DNA of 64,000 bases from Halococcus agarilyticus. GTDB lineage: Archaea > Halobacteriota > Halobacteria > Halobacteriales > Halococcaceae. The position numbers and the translations under genes were made by a program. Shown piece by piece: positions 16,340 through 25,711 of this stretch. The notes below the pieces were generated by a model. That model ran no database searches, had not been told where the DNA came from, and saw only the letters and a program-made list of their open reading frames with translations. Location of the stretch: positions 62,001-126,000 of the forward strand of contig NZ_BAFM01000008.1 in the NCBI RefSeq assembly GCF_000334895.1. The letters run 5' to 3'. Position 1 is the first letter of the stretch, and every line of letters starts with the position of its first letter.

Positions 16340-17434
16340 ATGAGCACCGAACTGGGGCCCGGCACGGTCGTCGAATACCTTCGCGGGCGGGACGAGATGG
16401 ATCTCGGGAGCGAGGCGACCGCCGAGCGACTCGGCGGCGGGGTTTCGAACAGCGTACTGCGTGTGCGGACCGATCCCGGCTGCGTCGTGGTCAAACGGCC
16501 GTACCCCGACCTCGCGGTCGAGCGCGAGTGGCCCGCCGACGTCGACCGCGTCCACAACGAGGCCGCGGCGGCGCGCGCGTACGCCGACGCCCTCGATCGG
16601 CCGGCCGAGCGCGATCGATCCGGCAGGGGGATCGAACGCGCACGGGTTCCCCGCGTGGTGTTCGAGGATCACGGCTCTCACACCATCGGGATCGGGTGTG
16701 CGCCCGAGACGGCGACGACGTGGAAGCACGAACTCCTCGATGGCCACGTCGACGTGCGCGTCGCGACGCTCGTCGGTCGCGTTCTCGGTGCGGTCCACAC
16801 GACGGCGACCGGTGACGTCGGCCTCCGCGAGGCGTTCGCGAGCGGACGACCGTTCGAGCAGCTCCGGATCGACCCCTATCACCGAGCGGTCGCGCGGCGT
16901 CACCCGGACGTCGCCGGGGCGATCGAGACCGAGATCGATCGCGTGACCGGCGTCGAGCGGACCCTGGTCCACGGCGACTACAGCCCGAAGAACGTGCTCG
17001 TCGATCGCCCCGGGACGGTCGGCGACGATCCGGATACGGGGAACACCGACGCCGACGGCGAGTTCGAGGCGTGGATCCTCGACTTCGAGGTGGCTCACTG
17101 GGGCGATCCGGCGTTCGACGTCGCGTTCATGCTGAACCACCTCTTCATCAAATCGCTCTACAATCACGAGCACGGCGAGGCGTACGCGGAGGCCGCGATG
17201 GCGTTCCGGGCGGCGTATCGTGACGCCGTGGAGTGGGAGATCGAGCGCGAGACGGTGGCGGAGCTCGCGGTTCTCATGCTCGCTCGCGTCGACGGGAAGT
17301 CGCCCGTGGAGTACGTCGCGGACGGACCCGTTGCCGAGGCGCTGCGGGGAGTCGCGAAGCGTGCGCTCCGGTCGACGCCGGAAACGGTGGCGGATTTCGC
17401 GGCACTCGTCGCCGAGGAGCGTGAGTCGCTGTGA
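16340..17434 (+). CDS. Phosphotransferase (APH/choline-kinase-like fold)
   Basis: A 364-residue kinase-fold protein. The N-lobe has LGGGVSNSVLRVRT (glycine loop) and CVVVKRPYPDLAV (ATP-binding Lys). The C-lobe has the Brenner motif LVHGDYSPKNVLVD (catalytic Asp, Asn) and AWILDFEVAHWGDPAFDVAF (metal Asp). It probably phosphorylates a small hydroxylated molecule (sugar, aminosugar or choline type). Its stop overlaps the next gene's GTG by four bases, so the two are translationally coupled. That neighbour resembles enolase, which suggests the kinase product or a derivative enters a lower-glycolysis-like dehydration. Confidence 0.85.
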   Translation: MSTELGPGTVVEYLRGRDEMDLGSEATAERLGGGVSNSVLRVRTDPGCVVVKRPYPDLAVEREWPADVDRVHNEAAAARAYADALDRPAERDRSGRGIERARVPRVVFEDHGSHTIGIGCAPETATTWKHELLDGHVDVRVATLVGRVLGAVHTTATGDVGLREAFASGRPFEQLRIDPYHRAVARRHPDVAGAIETEIDRVTGVERTLVHGDYSPKNVLVDRPGTVGDDPDTGNTDADGEFEAWILDFEVAHWGDPAFDVAFMLNHLFIKSLYNHEHGEAYAEAAMAFRAAYRDAVEWEIERETVAELAVLMLARVDGKSPVEYVADGPVAEALRGVAKRALRSTPETVADFAALVAEERESL

Positions 17435-18729
17435 GTCGAATCGCGTCGGTCGACGCGTGGGAGGTGCTCGACTCGCGCGGATCGCCGACAGTGCGCGTCC
17501 GCGTCGAAACCCCCGACGGCAGCGGCACGTTCACGGTCCCATCGGGGGCGAGCACCGGTGCGCACGAGGCGGTCGAACGCCGAGACGGCGGCGACCGCTA
17601 CGGCGGGCAGGGCGTTCGCGACGCGGTCGCAGCGGTTCGTGAGGAGCTCGCGCCCGTGGTGTGTGACCGCGACGCAACCGATCAGCGCGCGATCGACGCC
17701 GCGTTGGTCGAGTCGGATGGAACCGCGGATCTCTCGCGGTGTGGTGCGAACGCCGTACTCGGCGTCTCGGGTGCGGTCGCGCACGCGGCGAGCGCCGCGC
17801 GCGACGTATCGATCTACGAGCACGTCGCCGGGCTCGCGGCAGACGACACGCGGAGCGCCGACCCGGGCGCGCTCCCGCTGCCGATGGTCAACGTCCTCAG
17901 CGGCGGGCTCCACGCCGAGGGAGGGATCGAGATCCAGGACTTCCTCGTGATTCCGGCGGGAGCCGGCTCCTACAGCGAGGCGCTCGAAACCGTCCGGGGC
18001 GTGCGCGAGGCCGTCCGGCGGCGGATCGTCGACGCCGGCCATCGACCACTGGTCGCCGACGAGGGCGGGTTCGCGCCGCCGCTCGCGGGGATCGACGACG
18101 CGTTCGACCTGCTCGCGGCGGGCGTTCGCGACGCCGGTCACGAGCCTTCGCGCGAGGACGTGGCCTTCGCCGTCGACGTCGCCGCGACGCACTTTTACGA
18201 CGAGGCGTCGGGAACCTACGCGCTCGACAGCGTGGATCACCGGCTCGACGCCGAGGGCATGGCCGACCTCGTCGCCCGGTGGACCGACGAACGCCCGCTG
18301 GTATCGGTCGAGGACCCGCTGGCAGAGGACGACTGGGACGCGTGGACGACGCTCCACGACCGGATCGGCGACGACGTCCAGCTGCTCGGCGACGATCTCA
18401 TCGTCACCGACGCGGATCGACTCGACCGCGCGATCGAGCGCGGGGCGGCGAACGCGGTGCTCGTCAAGCCGAACCAGGCGGGCACGCTGACCCGCGCGAT
18501 CGACGTCGTCCGCGCCGCCCAGCGAAACGGGGTCGCGCCGATCGTCTCCGCACGCTCGGGCGAGACCTGCGACGCCACGATCGCCGACCTCGCGGTGGGG
18601 CTCGACGCCGGACAGATCAAGATCGGGTCGCTCGCCCGTTCGGAACGCCTCGCGAAGTACAACCGCCTGCTGGCGATCGAGCGCGGGATCGGGCGCTACG
18701 CACGGCCGACGTTCGGCGGCGGGCGCTGA
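17431..18729 (+). CDS. Enolase-like protein with altered active site
   Basis: A 432-residue full-length enolase homolog. It starts MSRIASVDAWEVLDSRGSPT and keeps SGASTGAHEA (mobile loop), ADEGGFAP (acid/base Glu), metal ligands in FAVDVAATHF, VSVEDPLAEDDW and LLGDDLIVTD, Lys346 (VLVKPNQAG) and Lys397 (GQIKIGS). The conserved SHRSGETED motif reads S-A-R-S-G-E-T-C-D: the catalytic-site His (yeast His373) is Ala374 (GCA at 18550-18552). It may have weak or changed activity, and it is probably not the cell's housekeeping enolase. The GTG start overlaps the kinase stop. Confidence 0.85.
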   Translation: MSRIASVDAWEVLDSRGSPTVRVRVETPDGSGTFTVPSGASTGAHEAVERRDGGDRYGGQGVRDAVAAVREELAPVVCDRDATDQRAIDAALVESDGTADLSRCGANAVLGVSGAVAHAASAARDVSIYEHVAGLAADDTRSADPGALPLPMVNVLSGGLHAEGGIEIQDFLVIPAGAGSYSEALETVRGVREAVRRRIVDAGHRPLVADEGGFAPPLAGIDDAFDLLAAGVRDAGHEPSREDVAFAVDVAATHFYDEASGTYALDSVDHRLDAEGMADLVARWTDERPLVSVEDPLAEDDWDAWTTLHDRIGDDVQLLGDDLIVTDADRLDRAIERGAANAVLVKPNQAGTLTRAIDVVRAAQRNGVAPIVSARSGETCDATIADLAVGLDAGQIKIGSLARSERLAKYNRLLAIERGIGRYARPTFGGGR

Positions 18730-18764
18730 TCGCGGATCGACGGTGATCCCCGCACGGTCGAGCC

Positions 18765-18995
18765 CGAGGCCGGACGGCGTCGCGTTCCAGGAGTTCCTCG
18801 TGACCCCATCTGGTGAACGCGTGTTCGCCACCCGAGGCCGGGATGGCGGTCGCGGCGTTGATCTCGGCATAGCCGTCGATGTCGTCGGGGATCACCGGCT
18901 CCTCGATTCACTCGAGGTCGTACTTCTCCAGCCGGCTGCACATCTTCTTCGCGTAGCGCACCGAGCACCCCATGTAGGTGTATCTCTCCACGAAT
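18765..18995 (-). pseudogene. Enolase-superfamily dehydratase (rhamnonate-dehydratase-like) fragment with nonsense codon
   Basis: The minus strand reads a YTYMGCSVRYAKKM segment and LEKYDLE, then a TGA where relatives have Trp, then IEEPVIPDDIDGYAEIN and ASGGEHAFTRWGHEELLERDAV. That is the metal-ligand Glu region of the mandelate racemase/L-rhamnonate dehydratase group. Both ends of the gene are missing and the Trp codon has become stop. It is clearly dead. Confidence 0.65.
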
Positions 18996-19439
18996 GGCAG
19001 GGATCGGACACGAATGCTGTACATCGTCGCGGTGCTTCTCGACAGCGAGAGCGCGTGAAACCCACGAACAGCGAAAGCACGCCCGCTGTATGCGATCGAT
19101 CGAAAAGCACGGGAGCATCACGACCACCACAGCCGAAGCGGTCCGTCGGCGAACCCCGAGCGTGTTCGCCGTTAGCGGACGAACGGATCCGGACCACGAT
19201 CGGTCTTCGAGCCGGAGAGAGCGTCAGTAACAGGGATACTGGCGTTACGGGAACGGGGTGCCGAGACGTACCTACGGAGCGACGACGGATCGATAGCGGC
19301 GTTCCAGTTCGACGGACAGTGGTGGTTCTCACAGAACGTCGTGAATCCGTTGCTGTTCCCGGATTCGGTCGGCGTTGCGTCCGATACTGTTGTCGAGCAG
19401 CGGTCGGGATCGGTTCGTCCGACGACACCGAACACGGTG
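18996..19439. other. Gene-free debris between two pseudogenes
   Basis: Several short frames are present but none has haloarchaeal composition or a recognisable domain. Some may be upstream pieces of the decayed IclR gene; I cannot show it. Confidence 0.35.
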
Positions 19440-19717
19440 TCGGGGGCTGATCGTTCCCGTCTGCGGAAGAATCGCGAAGCGTTGCTCGGGAAGCTGGATC
19501 GGATCCGCGAACGGGATACTCGGTCGACGACGAGGAGCGGGTCAAGGGAATGCGCTGTGTCGGCTGTCCGATCGTCACGCAGCCGGACAGGGTGGTCGGG
19601 GCCACCAGCGTTTCAGCACCGGTCAATCGGATGCAGGGCGAACGCTTCGAGACCGAGATCCCGCGGCTCGTCCGCCAGACGGCCAACGTCATCGAAATCC
19701 AGCTCGACTACTCGTGA
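19440..19717 (+). pseudogene. IclR-family regulator, C-terminal remnant with frameshift
   Basis: The segment REALLGKLDRIRER is in one frame, and YSVDDEERVKGMRCVGCPIV, SVSAPVNRMQGERFETEIP and a final ANVIEIQLDYS in another. Together they are the end of the IclR effector domain. One G missing in a G-run near 19512 separates the two frames; restoring it gives the usual ERGYSVDDEE. The DNA-binding domain is absent. It probably once regulated the neighbouring sugar genes. Confidence 0.65.
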
Positions 19718-19917
19718 GGGTCGGATCGCTCCAGATCGGCATCGCCCTGTTCGGCGTCGGTCGCCACGATGAAGGATCCACCGCACTCCCGGCACGTCTG
19801 GTACTCGCGATCGAACCCCGCGCCACACTGGATGCACCGGTATGCCTCTTCGGCCCCGTCTTCGGGTGCGGACGCGCTGAACAGACCCCAGAGACGCCGG
19901 AGCGGTCCCGGGCTCAT
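19708..19917 (-). CDS. Small zinc-ribbon protein
   Basis: A 69-residue protein with two CxxC knuckles (RCIQCGAGF and TCREC), a typical single zinc ribbon between residues 28 and 46, and an acidic tail. Small proteins with paired CxxC motifs are widespread in haloarchaea, mostly uncharacterised. ATG 19917 overlaps the stop of the upstream isomerase remnant by four bases, so it was probably the downstream cistron of that gene when intact. Confidence 0.6.
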   Translation of the reverse strand: MSPGPLRRLWGLFSASAPEDGAEEAYRCIQCGAGFDREYQTCRECGGSFIVATDAEQGDADLERSDPHE

Positions 19918-20085
19918 GGTTCGCCGAGCCACTCCCGAAGACGGTCGAGGCTCGTGCGGGGCTCGGGGAGCGGGTCCCGGTCGAACGGTTCGTGTTCGAT
20001 CGTCACCCACCCGCCGTAGCCGGCGTCGCCGAGCGCACACGTCTCGTGCTCGGGGGACTCGACGTCGATTCCGTCGTCCATGCCC
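19914..20085 (-). pseudogene. Sugar phosphate isomerase/epimerase, C-terminal remnant
   Basis: The minus frame ending at 19914 closes with CALGDAGYGGWVTIEHEPFD, then PEPRTSLDRLREWLGEP, which is the family C-terminus including the metal-ligand Glu (TIEHE). Upstream of about 20085 the frame is unrelated and has no proper N-terminus. It has lost some 200 residues. Confidence 0.6.
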
Positions 20086-20227
20086 GAACACTCTCCGGGC
20101 AGCCACATGAATCTGTCTTCCGCAGCGCGACCACGACGGGACCCCAGCGGCCGTTTCGTTCCGTGGATCGGATCGAAATCACCGGTGGACCGCCATCTCG
20201 TGCCGTGAGCCGTCGATAGTTCCGCCG

Positions 20228-20707
20228 TCACTTCCGGATCGAGGTTCCCGATCCGAGCTGTATCGGTTCGAACTCGGAGACGGCTTCGAACACCACCTTC
20301 ACGTCGACGTGCTCGATCGTGGAGCTGGTCACGAACGTCCGGAGCTGTTCGTGCATCGTTTCGGTGGTTTCGTACTTTCCGATCGCGATCAGATCGGTGT
20401 CGCCGGTGACCCGATAGACCGCCACCGTGCGCCGGTCGTCTCGAAGTTCGGACGTGACGTCACACAGCGCGTCGGCGGCAACCGCGAGTTCGAAGATCGC
20501 GGTGACGTCGAACCCGAGCGCCGTGTAGTTCAGCCGTGGCACGTATCCCGTGATCACGCCGGTCGCTTCGAGGTCCCGGAGGCGCTCACGAACGGTCGAG
20601 ACAGGAACACCGAGCTGTTCCGCGAACGCACTCGCCCCACACCATCGATCACGGGAGAGAGCGTTCAGCAGCTGTACGTCGATGTCGCTCCGATCGGTGT
20701 CTCTCAT
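20228..20707 (-). CDS. Lrp/AsnC family transcriptional regulator
   Basis: A 159-residue regulator. An N-terminal winged HTH (DIDVQLLNALSRD, GASAFAEQLGVPVSTVRERL, LEATGVITGYVPRLNY) is followed by a RAM-type effector sheet (FDVTAIFELAVAA, VYRVTGDTDLIAIGKYE). The length is right for the family, which senses amino acids or other small molecules. It is divergent from the nitrate assimilation genes with 868 bases between, so it may or may not control them. ATG 20707 starts MRDTDRSDIDV. Confidence 0.88.
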   Translation of the reverse strand: MRDTDRSDIDVQLLNALSRDRWCGASAFAEQLGVPVSTVRERLRDLEATGVITGYVPRLNYTALGFDVTAIFELAVAADALCDVTSELRDDRRTVAVYRVTGDTDLIAIGKYETTETMHEQLRTFVTSSTIEHVDVKVVFEAVSEFEPIQLGSGTSIRK

Positions 20708-21575
20708 CGGGGTGGCCGTGTCCTGCCCGTAATCCCCTCGAAAGCACCGAAACCGGTCTGCACGGAGGGGAGCCGGGTCGTCACCGAGAGCACCCACCGT
20801 CGTCGACACCGCTGGTCGACGCTCCGGACACGCCCCCGGTTGGGAAGGGACGTGCCCCTTCGCTTTCCCACTTCGGTGTGGTTTTCCCGGTTTGTTTCCC
20901 GTTCGTCCATATCACCACCGTTTTCGTCCAACTTCGTCACCCGAATCACGTGAGACACTCACCCGAAGCTGCTACATAAAGACACGTGTTTTCAACCGCC
21001 GGTTTGCTGACGAATCGGTGGACGAGCGTGGCATTTCAAATGGGATATTATCTCTATAAGCACGTATTCCTGCAGAAATGGTTCGTTCACACCGTCGAAA
21101 CGCCACGTTCGTCGACCGTGTTCCGGCGGCACTGTGAGGCCAGGCGTCGCGCGCGGACCGACGACCGGACGGACCACACCCGGTGAACCTCCTCGTGGAT
21201 CCGTCGTTCCCCGAGGAATCGGTCACGGAATCTGGCCCACGAACGGGCGCTTTCGTCGGCCGCTACGGTCGCTCAGTCGGTTTCACTGCTGCGAGACGTG
21301 AAACGTGGTCGAACGCTCGGAGTCGGGGAGAGCACTCCCGGTGGGAGTCGATCCAGCGTTTCCGTGGCGACACGCCGGCCCGGCCTAATATTACCTTAAA
21401 TACTGAGCTGGCCATGCCACATCGACCACACGTTCCTTTCACAAACGAAAAAGTGTACAATGTCAACGGATAGTTTTATCTGCATCCGTTGTGGAGCCCT
21501 CTCCGTGTCGAACGAATCATACGGGTGGAAGAACCGTGGAAAAGCGACCGATGGCACGAAAAGCACTGTTGGACG
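20708..21575. other. Long intergenic region upstream of nirA
   Basis: No convincing gene in 868 bases. It contains AT-rich patches at about 20970-21100 and 21385-21480. Two TATA-like elements point toward nirA: TTAAATAC at 21396-21403 and GTTTTATC at 21473-21480. The second would start a transcript near 21503 with a leader of about 70 bases. Confidence 0.45.
21473..21480 (+). promoter_or_regulatory. TATA-like element, probable nirA promoter
   Basis: GTTTTATC in an AT-rich stretch is the nearest box upstream of ATG 21576. It implies an unusually long 5' leader (about 70 bases) for a haloarchaeal gene, where control could act. Confidence 0.4.
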
Positions 21576-23333
21576 ATGAACGACAAGGAGGAGTGGAAGG
21601 ACGGGCTGTACGGCGACGACGTGCGCGAGAGACTGGTCGAGTTCGCCGAATCGGGGTGGAAGTCGATTCCCGACGAGGAGCGCGAGCGGTGGTTCTCCCG
21701 GTTCAAGTTCTGGGGAGTCTTCCACCAGCGCACCGGCCAGGAGAGCTACTTCATGTTGCGCCTGACCAACTGTGGCGGCGTCCTCGAACCCGGTCAGTTG
21801 CGGGCGATCGGCGAGGTGGCGCGCGACTACGCCACCGGCCCGGTCGACAACCCGGAGTTCGGCGATGGATGGGTCGATCTCACTACCCGTCAGTCGATCC
21901 AGCTCCACTGGATCAAACTGGAGGACGTGCCCGCGATCTGGGAGAAGTTGGAGAGTGTGGGCGTCTCCACGCGATCGTCGGGCGGGGACACCATGCGCAA
22001 CGTTTCGGGCTGTCCGGTCGCCGGTAAGGACGCCGACGAGTACGTCGCGACGCGACCGCTGCTGGACCGCATCCAGACGGAGTTGCGCGGGGACGACGCG
22101 CTCTGCAACATGCCCCGGAAGTTCAACATCTCCGTGACGGGCTGTCGGGAGGGGTGTGCCCAGGACTCGATCAACGACGTGGCGCTCGAACCCGCGCGGA
22201 AGCTCGTCGACGGCGAGCGTATGAGAGGTTTCAACCTCCGTGCCGGCGGCGGGCTCGGCGGGCGCGAGACGCGCCGGGCGCGCTCGCTCGACGTCTTCGT
22301 GCGACCGGACCGGGCGTACGAGGTTGTGCGCGCGTTCGTCGAACTCTACCACGAGGAAGGGAATCGCGAGAACCGCAACAAGAATCGCGCGCGCTTCTTC
22401 GTCGACGACTGGGGTGTCGAGGCGGTTCGCGAAGCGCTGGTCGAGCGGACCGACTTCGCGCTCGAATCCGCGGGGACGGACCTCCGCGAGGAGTACACCT
22501 ACAACGCCGGGAGATCCGATGACGAGGGCGACCACGTCGGCGTTCACGACCAGGCCGACGGCCGACACTACGTCGGGCTGAGCACGCCGGTCGGGCGGAT
22601 CCCCGCCGAAGAGGCGATCGAGCTCGCCGACCTCGCCGACGAGTACGGCAGCGGCGAGGTCAGGCTCACCCGCCGACAGAACCCGCTCGTGATGGACGTT
22701 CCGGCGAACAGGCTAGAGGAGCTGCTCGCGGAACCGTTGCTCGACGTCCATTCACCCGAGCCGGATCTCTTCACCCGGGGAGCGATGGCCTGTACGGGCA
22801 CCGAGTTCTGCTCGCTCGCGCTGACCGAGACCAAGGCCCGGATGGCGGCGATGATCCGGTGGTTCCGGGCCACCCTCGAACTCCCCGACGACCTCGGCCA
22901 GCTCAAGATCCACTTCTCGGGCTGTACCGCCGACTGCGGCCAGGCGATGACCGCCGACATCGGGCTGCAGGGAATGCGCGCGAGGAAGGACGGCGAGATG
23001 GTCGAGGCGATGGACGTCGGCGTCGGTGGCGGTATCGGGCAGAACCCCACATTCGTCGAGTGGGTCCGCCAGCGCGTGCCCGCCGACGAGGTCCCGGGAA
23101 TGGTGAAAAACCTCCTCGAAGCGTTCGCCGCCCTCCGGGAGGACGACCAGACGTTCCGGGAGTGGGTCGCAGCCACCGGCCACGCGACGATCGTCGAACT
23201 CGCCGAGCCCGAGGAGACGAGCTACGACGACCCCTGTCTGACCGACGCCAAACAGTCGTGGTACCCCTTCGCCGACGGCGAGAGCCCCGCACCGACCGCC
23301 GCCGACGGAACCCCAACTCCGAGCGATGACTGA
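21576..23333 (+). CDS. nirA: Assimilatory ferredoxin-nitrite reductase
   Basis: A 585-residue siroheme/4Fe-4S enzyme reducing nitrite to ammonium with ferredoxin electrons in the cytosol. Two ferrodoxin-like half domains are visible: SGWKSIPDEERERWFSRFKF and GQESYFMLRL, then WVDLTTRQSIQLHWI. The cluster/siroheme cysteines are Cys406, Cys412 (CTGTEFC), Cys450 and Cys454 (CTADC), the expected Cx5C...Cx3C. ATG 21576 (MNDKEEWKDGLYG) matches family starts; upstream in-frame GTG/TTG codons would add atypical sequence. It is the first gene of the nirA-nasA-transporter cluster. Confidence 0.95.
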   Translation: MNDKEEWKDGLYGDDVRERLVEFAESGWKSIPDEERERWFSRFKFWGVFHQRTGQESYFMLRLTNCGGVLEPGQLRAIGEVARDYATGPVDNPEFGDGWVDLTTRQSIQLHWIKLEDVPAIWEKLESVGVSTRSSGGDTMRNVSGCPVAGKDADEYVATRPLLDRIQTELRGDDALCNMPRKFNISVTGCREGCAQDSINDVALEPARKLVDGERMRGFNLRAGGGLGGRETRRARSLDVFVRPDRAYEVVRAFVELYHEEGNRENRNKNRARFFVDDWGVEAVREALVERTDFALESAGTDLREEYTYNAGRSDDEGDHVGVHDQADGRHYVGLSTPVGRIPAEEAIELADLADEYGSGEVRLTRRQNPLVMDVPANRLEELLAEPLLDVHSPEPDLFTRGAMACTGTEFCSLALTETKARMAAMIRWFRATLELPDDLGQLKIHFSGCTADCGQAMTADIGLQGMRARKDGEMVEAMDVGVGGGIGQNPTFVEWVRQRVPADEVPGMVKNLLEAFAALREDDQTFREWVAATGHATIVELAEPEETSYDDPCLTDAKQSWYPFADGESPAPTAADGTPTPSDD

Positions 23334-23460
23334 CGACCCATCCACCTCGGTCGACGCGATACCGCAGGCACCGATGGACGTCGCGCCGGAGCTCGCCCCG
23401 ACGACGGCCGATCGGACTAGGCGCGAGCCACGCGCCGAGGGGAGGTCGACCGATGAGTGA
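23326..23460 (+). CDS. 44-residue ORF bridging nirA and nasA
   Basis: ATG 23326 overlaps the nirA stop region, and its TGA (23458-23460) overlaps the nasA ATG at 23453. The frame fills exactly the gap between the two genes. The peptide is Ala/Pro/Thr-rich and acidic at first, then basic (RTRREPRAEGR). I know no homolog. It could be a translational coupler or a small accessory protein, or simply non-coding linker; the double overlap is the only support. Confidence 0.4.
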   Translation: MTDDPSTSVDAIPQAPMDVAPELAPTTADRTRREPRAEGRSTDE

Positions 23461-25711
23461 GCCGGTGCAGACCACGTGTATGCGGTGTGCGGTCGGCTGC
23501 GGCCACGTCCACGAGGGCGTCGACATCGGCTACGGCATCGCCTCGGTGCAGGGCGACGTCTCCCATCCCGTCAGCAAGGGCCTCGCGTGCCCGCGCGGCA
23601 TCCGCGAGAGCGGCGATCCGGACGGCGAGTGGCTGACACAGCCGCTCGTCAGGAAGGGAGGTGAACTGCTCCCCACGACGTGGGACGTCGCGCTCGGTCG
23701 CGTCGTCAGGGTGTTCGAGGAGATTCTCGACCGCGATCGCGACGGGATCGGGGTGCTCGGCAGCGGCCAGCAGACCAACGAGGCGGCGTACGCGCTCGGC
23801 AAGCTCGCCCGCGGCGGTTTCGGGACCCGCCATTACGACGCCAACACCACCCTCTGCATGGCGAGCGCGGTCGCGGCCTACTACGACGCCTTCGGCAGCG
23901 ACGCACCCCCCTGCACCTACGACGACATCCCCGACGCACGGACCCATCTCGTCTGGGGGGCGAACCCCGCGGTCGCCCATCCAGTCATGTTTCGCTGGAT
24001 CCACGAGAGCGCCCAGGATCCGGACAGTCGGCTCGTGGTGGTCGATCCCGTCGCAACGACGACGGCCGAGGCAGCCGACGCGCACGTCAGTCCAGAGCCG
24101 GGCGGCGACCTCGCGCTGGCGCGGGCCGTCCTCGCGAGGATCGTCGAGCGCGGCCGCGTCGACAGGGAGTTCGTCGATCGGGCGACGACCGGGTTCGACG
24201 ACCTCTGTAAGGATTTGCCGACGCCGACGGCAGCGGCCGCGACCGCCGGCGTTCCCCTCGAAACGGTCGACGCCTTGGTGGAGGCGCTCGCCGATCCGAC
24301 GCTGCTCTACTGGGGAATGGGCGTCAATCAGAGCACGCAGGGAACGGCGACGGCGGGCGCGCTGATCGATTGCTGTCTCGCGACCGGGAACGTGGGCCCC
24401 GGCTCGGGCCCGTTCTCGCTGACCGGTCAGGCGAACTCGATGGGAACCCGAGTGTGTTCCTCGAAGGGAACCTGGCCGGGCCATCGCGACTTCGGCGATC
24501 CCGACGAACGGGCCGTCGTCGCGGACGCATGGGGGGTTCCCGAGGGACGACTGCCCGACGACACCGGTCCCGGCCCGGTCGGCATCGTCGAGGCGATCAA
24601 CGACGGCCCGATCGAGGCGCTCTGGACCGTGGCGACCAACCCGGTCGCGGGGCTGCCCGACGCGACGGCGGCCCGCGAGCGCCTCGACGAGACGTTTCTG
24701 GTGGTCCAGGACGCGTTCCGGAGCGAGACCGTCGAACTGGCGGACGTCGTGCTCCCGGCGGCGACGTGGGGCGAGTCGAGCGGGACGGCGATGAACATGG
24801 AGCGCACCGTCTCGCGGGTCCGCCCCGCGACCGACAGCCCCTCGGGTATCAGAAGCGATCTCGCCATCGTCGCGACGCTCGCGGACCGACTCGTACCGGG
24901 GTTGTTCGACGCTCGCGATCCCGAGGGAATCTTCGCGGAGTTCGCCGCGCTGACCGAGGGGACCGACGCCGACTGCTCGGGGATCACCTACGACCGCCTC
25001 GAACAGGAGGTGGCGGTCCGCTGGCCCGCACCCGATGCGGCGACAGCGGGTGGCTATCGCTACTACGACCCCGACGGTGATCGATCGATCGGGACCGACG
25101 GCGATCCATCGACCGGGGTCGACGACGACTCACGATCCACGACCGACGAGGAGTCCGGGACCGCTAACGGCGGGGCGGCGTGGACGTTCCCGACGCCCTC
25201 TGGCCGGGCGCGTTTCTCGACCGGCTTCGCCGGGAGCGTTCCCGAACCGCCGAGCGAGGCGTACCCGCTGACGCTCACCACCGCGCGCGATCCCGACGGC
25301 TACAACACGGGCGTGCGGACGCGACCCTCGATCGACGAAGCGGATCCCCTCGTCGCGCGCGTCGATCCGGCGACGCTCGCCGATCACGAGGAGTGCGTTC
25401 GCGCGGACGACGAGTCGAAACCGATCACCACCATCGAATCCCGGCGTGCGTCGGTATCGGCGCGCGTCGAACCGGACGACGCCATCCCCGAAGGGATGGT
25501 CTGGCTGCCGATCCACCAGCCGATGACCAACCACCTCACCATCGCGGCGACCGACCCCGACTCGGACGAACCGAACTACAAGCAGTGTGCGGTGCGCCTC
25601 GCCGCCCCCGAGCGCTCGAAGCGCGGGACGGAGACCGGTTCGGAGGGCGCGAGTGCGACCGAACGTGAACGTTCCGAACTCGCCGGTCATCCCGCGGGGG
25701 TGCGTCAGTGA
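23453..25711 (+). CDS. nasA: Assimilatory nitrate reductase, molybdopterin subunit
   Basis: A 752-residue enzyme of the DMSO-reductase superfamily reducing nitrate to nitrite in the cytosol. The N-terminal 4Fe-4S ligands are Cys9, Cys12, Cys16 and Cys46 ([21 protein letters not shown]). Molybdopterin-binding segments include [20 protein letters not shown] (with Cys as the likely Mo ligand region) and [21 protein letters not shown] hydrophilic Asp/Thr/Ser-rich insertion lies at about residues 540-575. No Tat signal is present, in agreement with an assimilatory role. Its stop overlaps the next gene's GTG by four bases. Confidence 0.93.
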   Translation: MSEPVQTTCMRCAVGCGHVHEGVDIGYGIASVQGDVSHPVSKGLACPRGIRESGDPDGEWLTQPLVRKGGELLPTTWDVALGRVVRVFEEILDRDRDGIGVLGSGQQTNEAAYALGKLARGGFGTRHYDANTTLCMASAVAAYYDAFGSDAPPCTYDDIPDARTHLVWGANPAVAHPVMFRWIHESAQDPDSRLVVVDPVATTTAEAADAHVSPEPGGDLALARAVLARIVERGRVDREFVDRATTGFDDLCKDLPTPTAAAATAGVPLETVDALVEALADPTLLYWGMGVNQSTQGTATAGALIDCCLATGNVGPGSGPFSLTGQANSMGTRVCSSKGTWPGHRDFGDPDERAVVADAWGVPEGRLPDDTGPGPVGIVEAINDGPIEALWTVATNPVAGLPDATAARERLDETFLVVQDAFRSETVELADVVLPAATWGESSGTAMNMERTVSRVRPATDSPSGIRSDLAIVATLADRLVPGLFDARDPEGIFAEFAALTEGTDADCSGITYDRLEQEVAVRWPAPDAATAGGYRYYDPDGDRSIGTDGDPSTGVDDDSRSTTDEESGTANGGAAWTFPTPSGRARFSTGFAGSVPEPPSEAYPLTLTTARDPDGYNTGVRTRPSIDEADPLVARVDPATLADHEECVRADDESKPITTIESRRASVSARVEPDDAIPEGMVWLPIHQPMTNHLTIAATDPDSDEPNYKQCAVRLAAPERSKRGTETGSEGASATERERSELAGHPAGVRQ

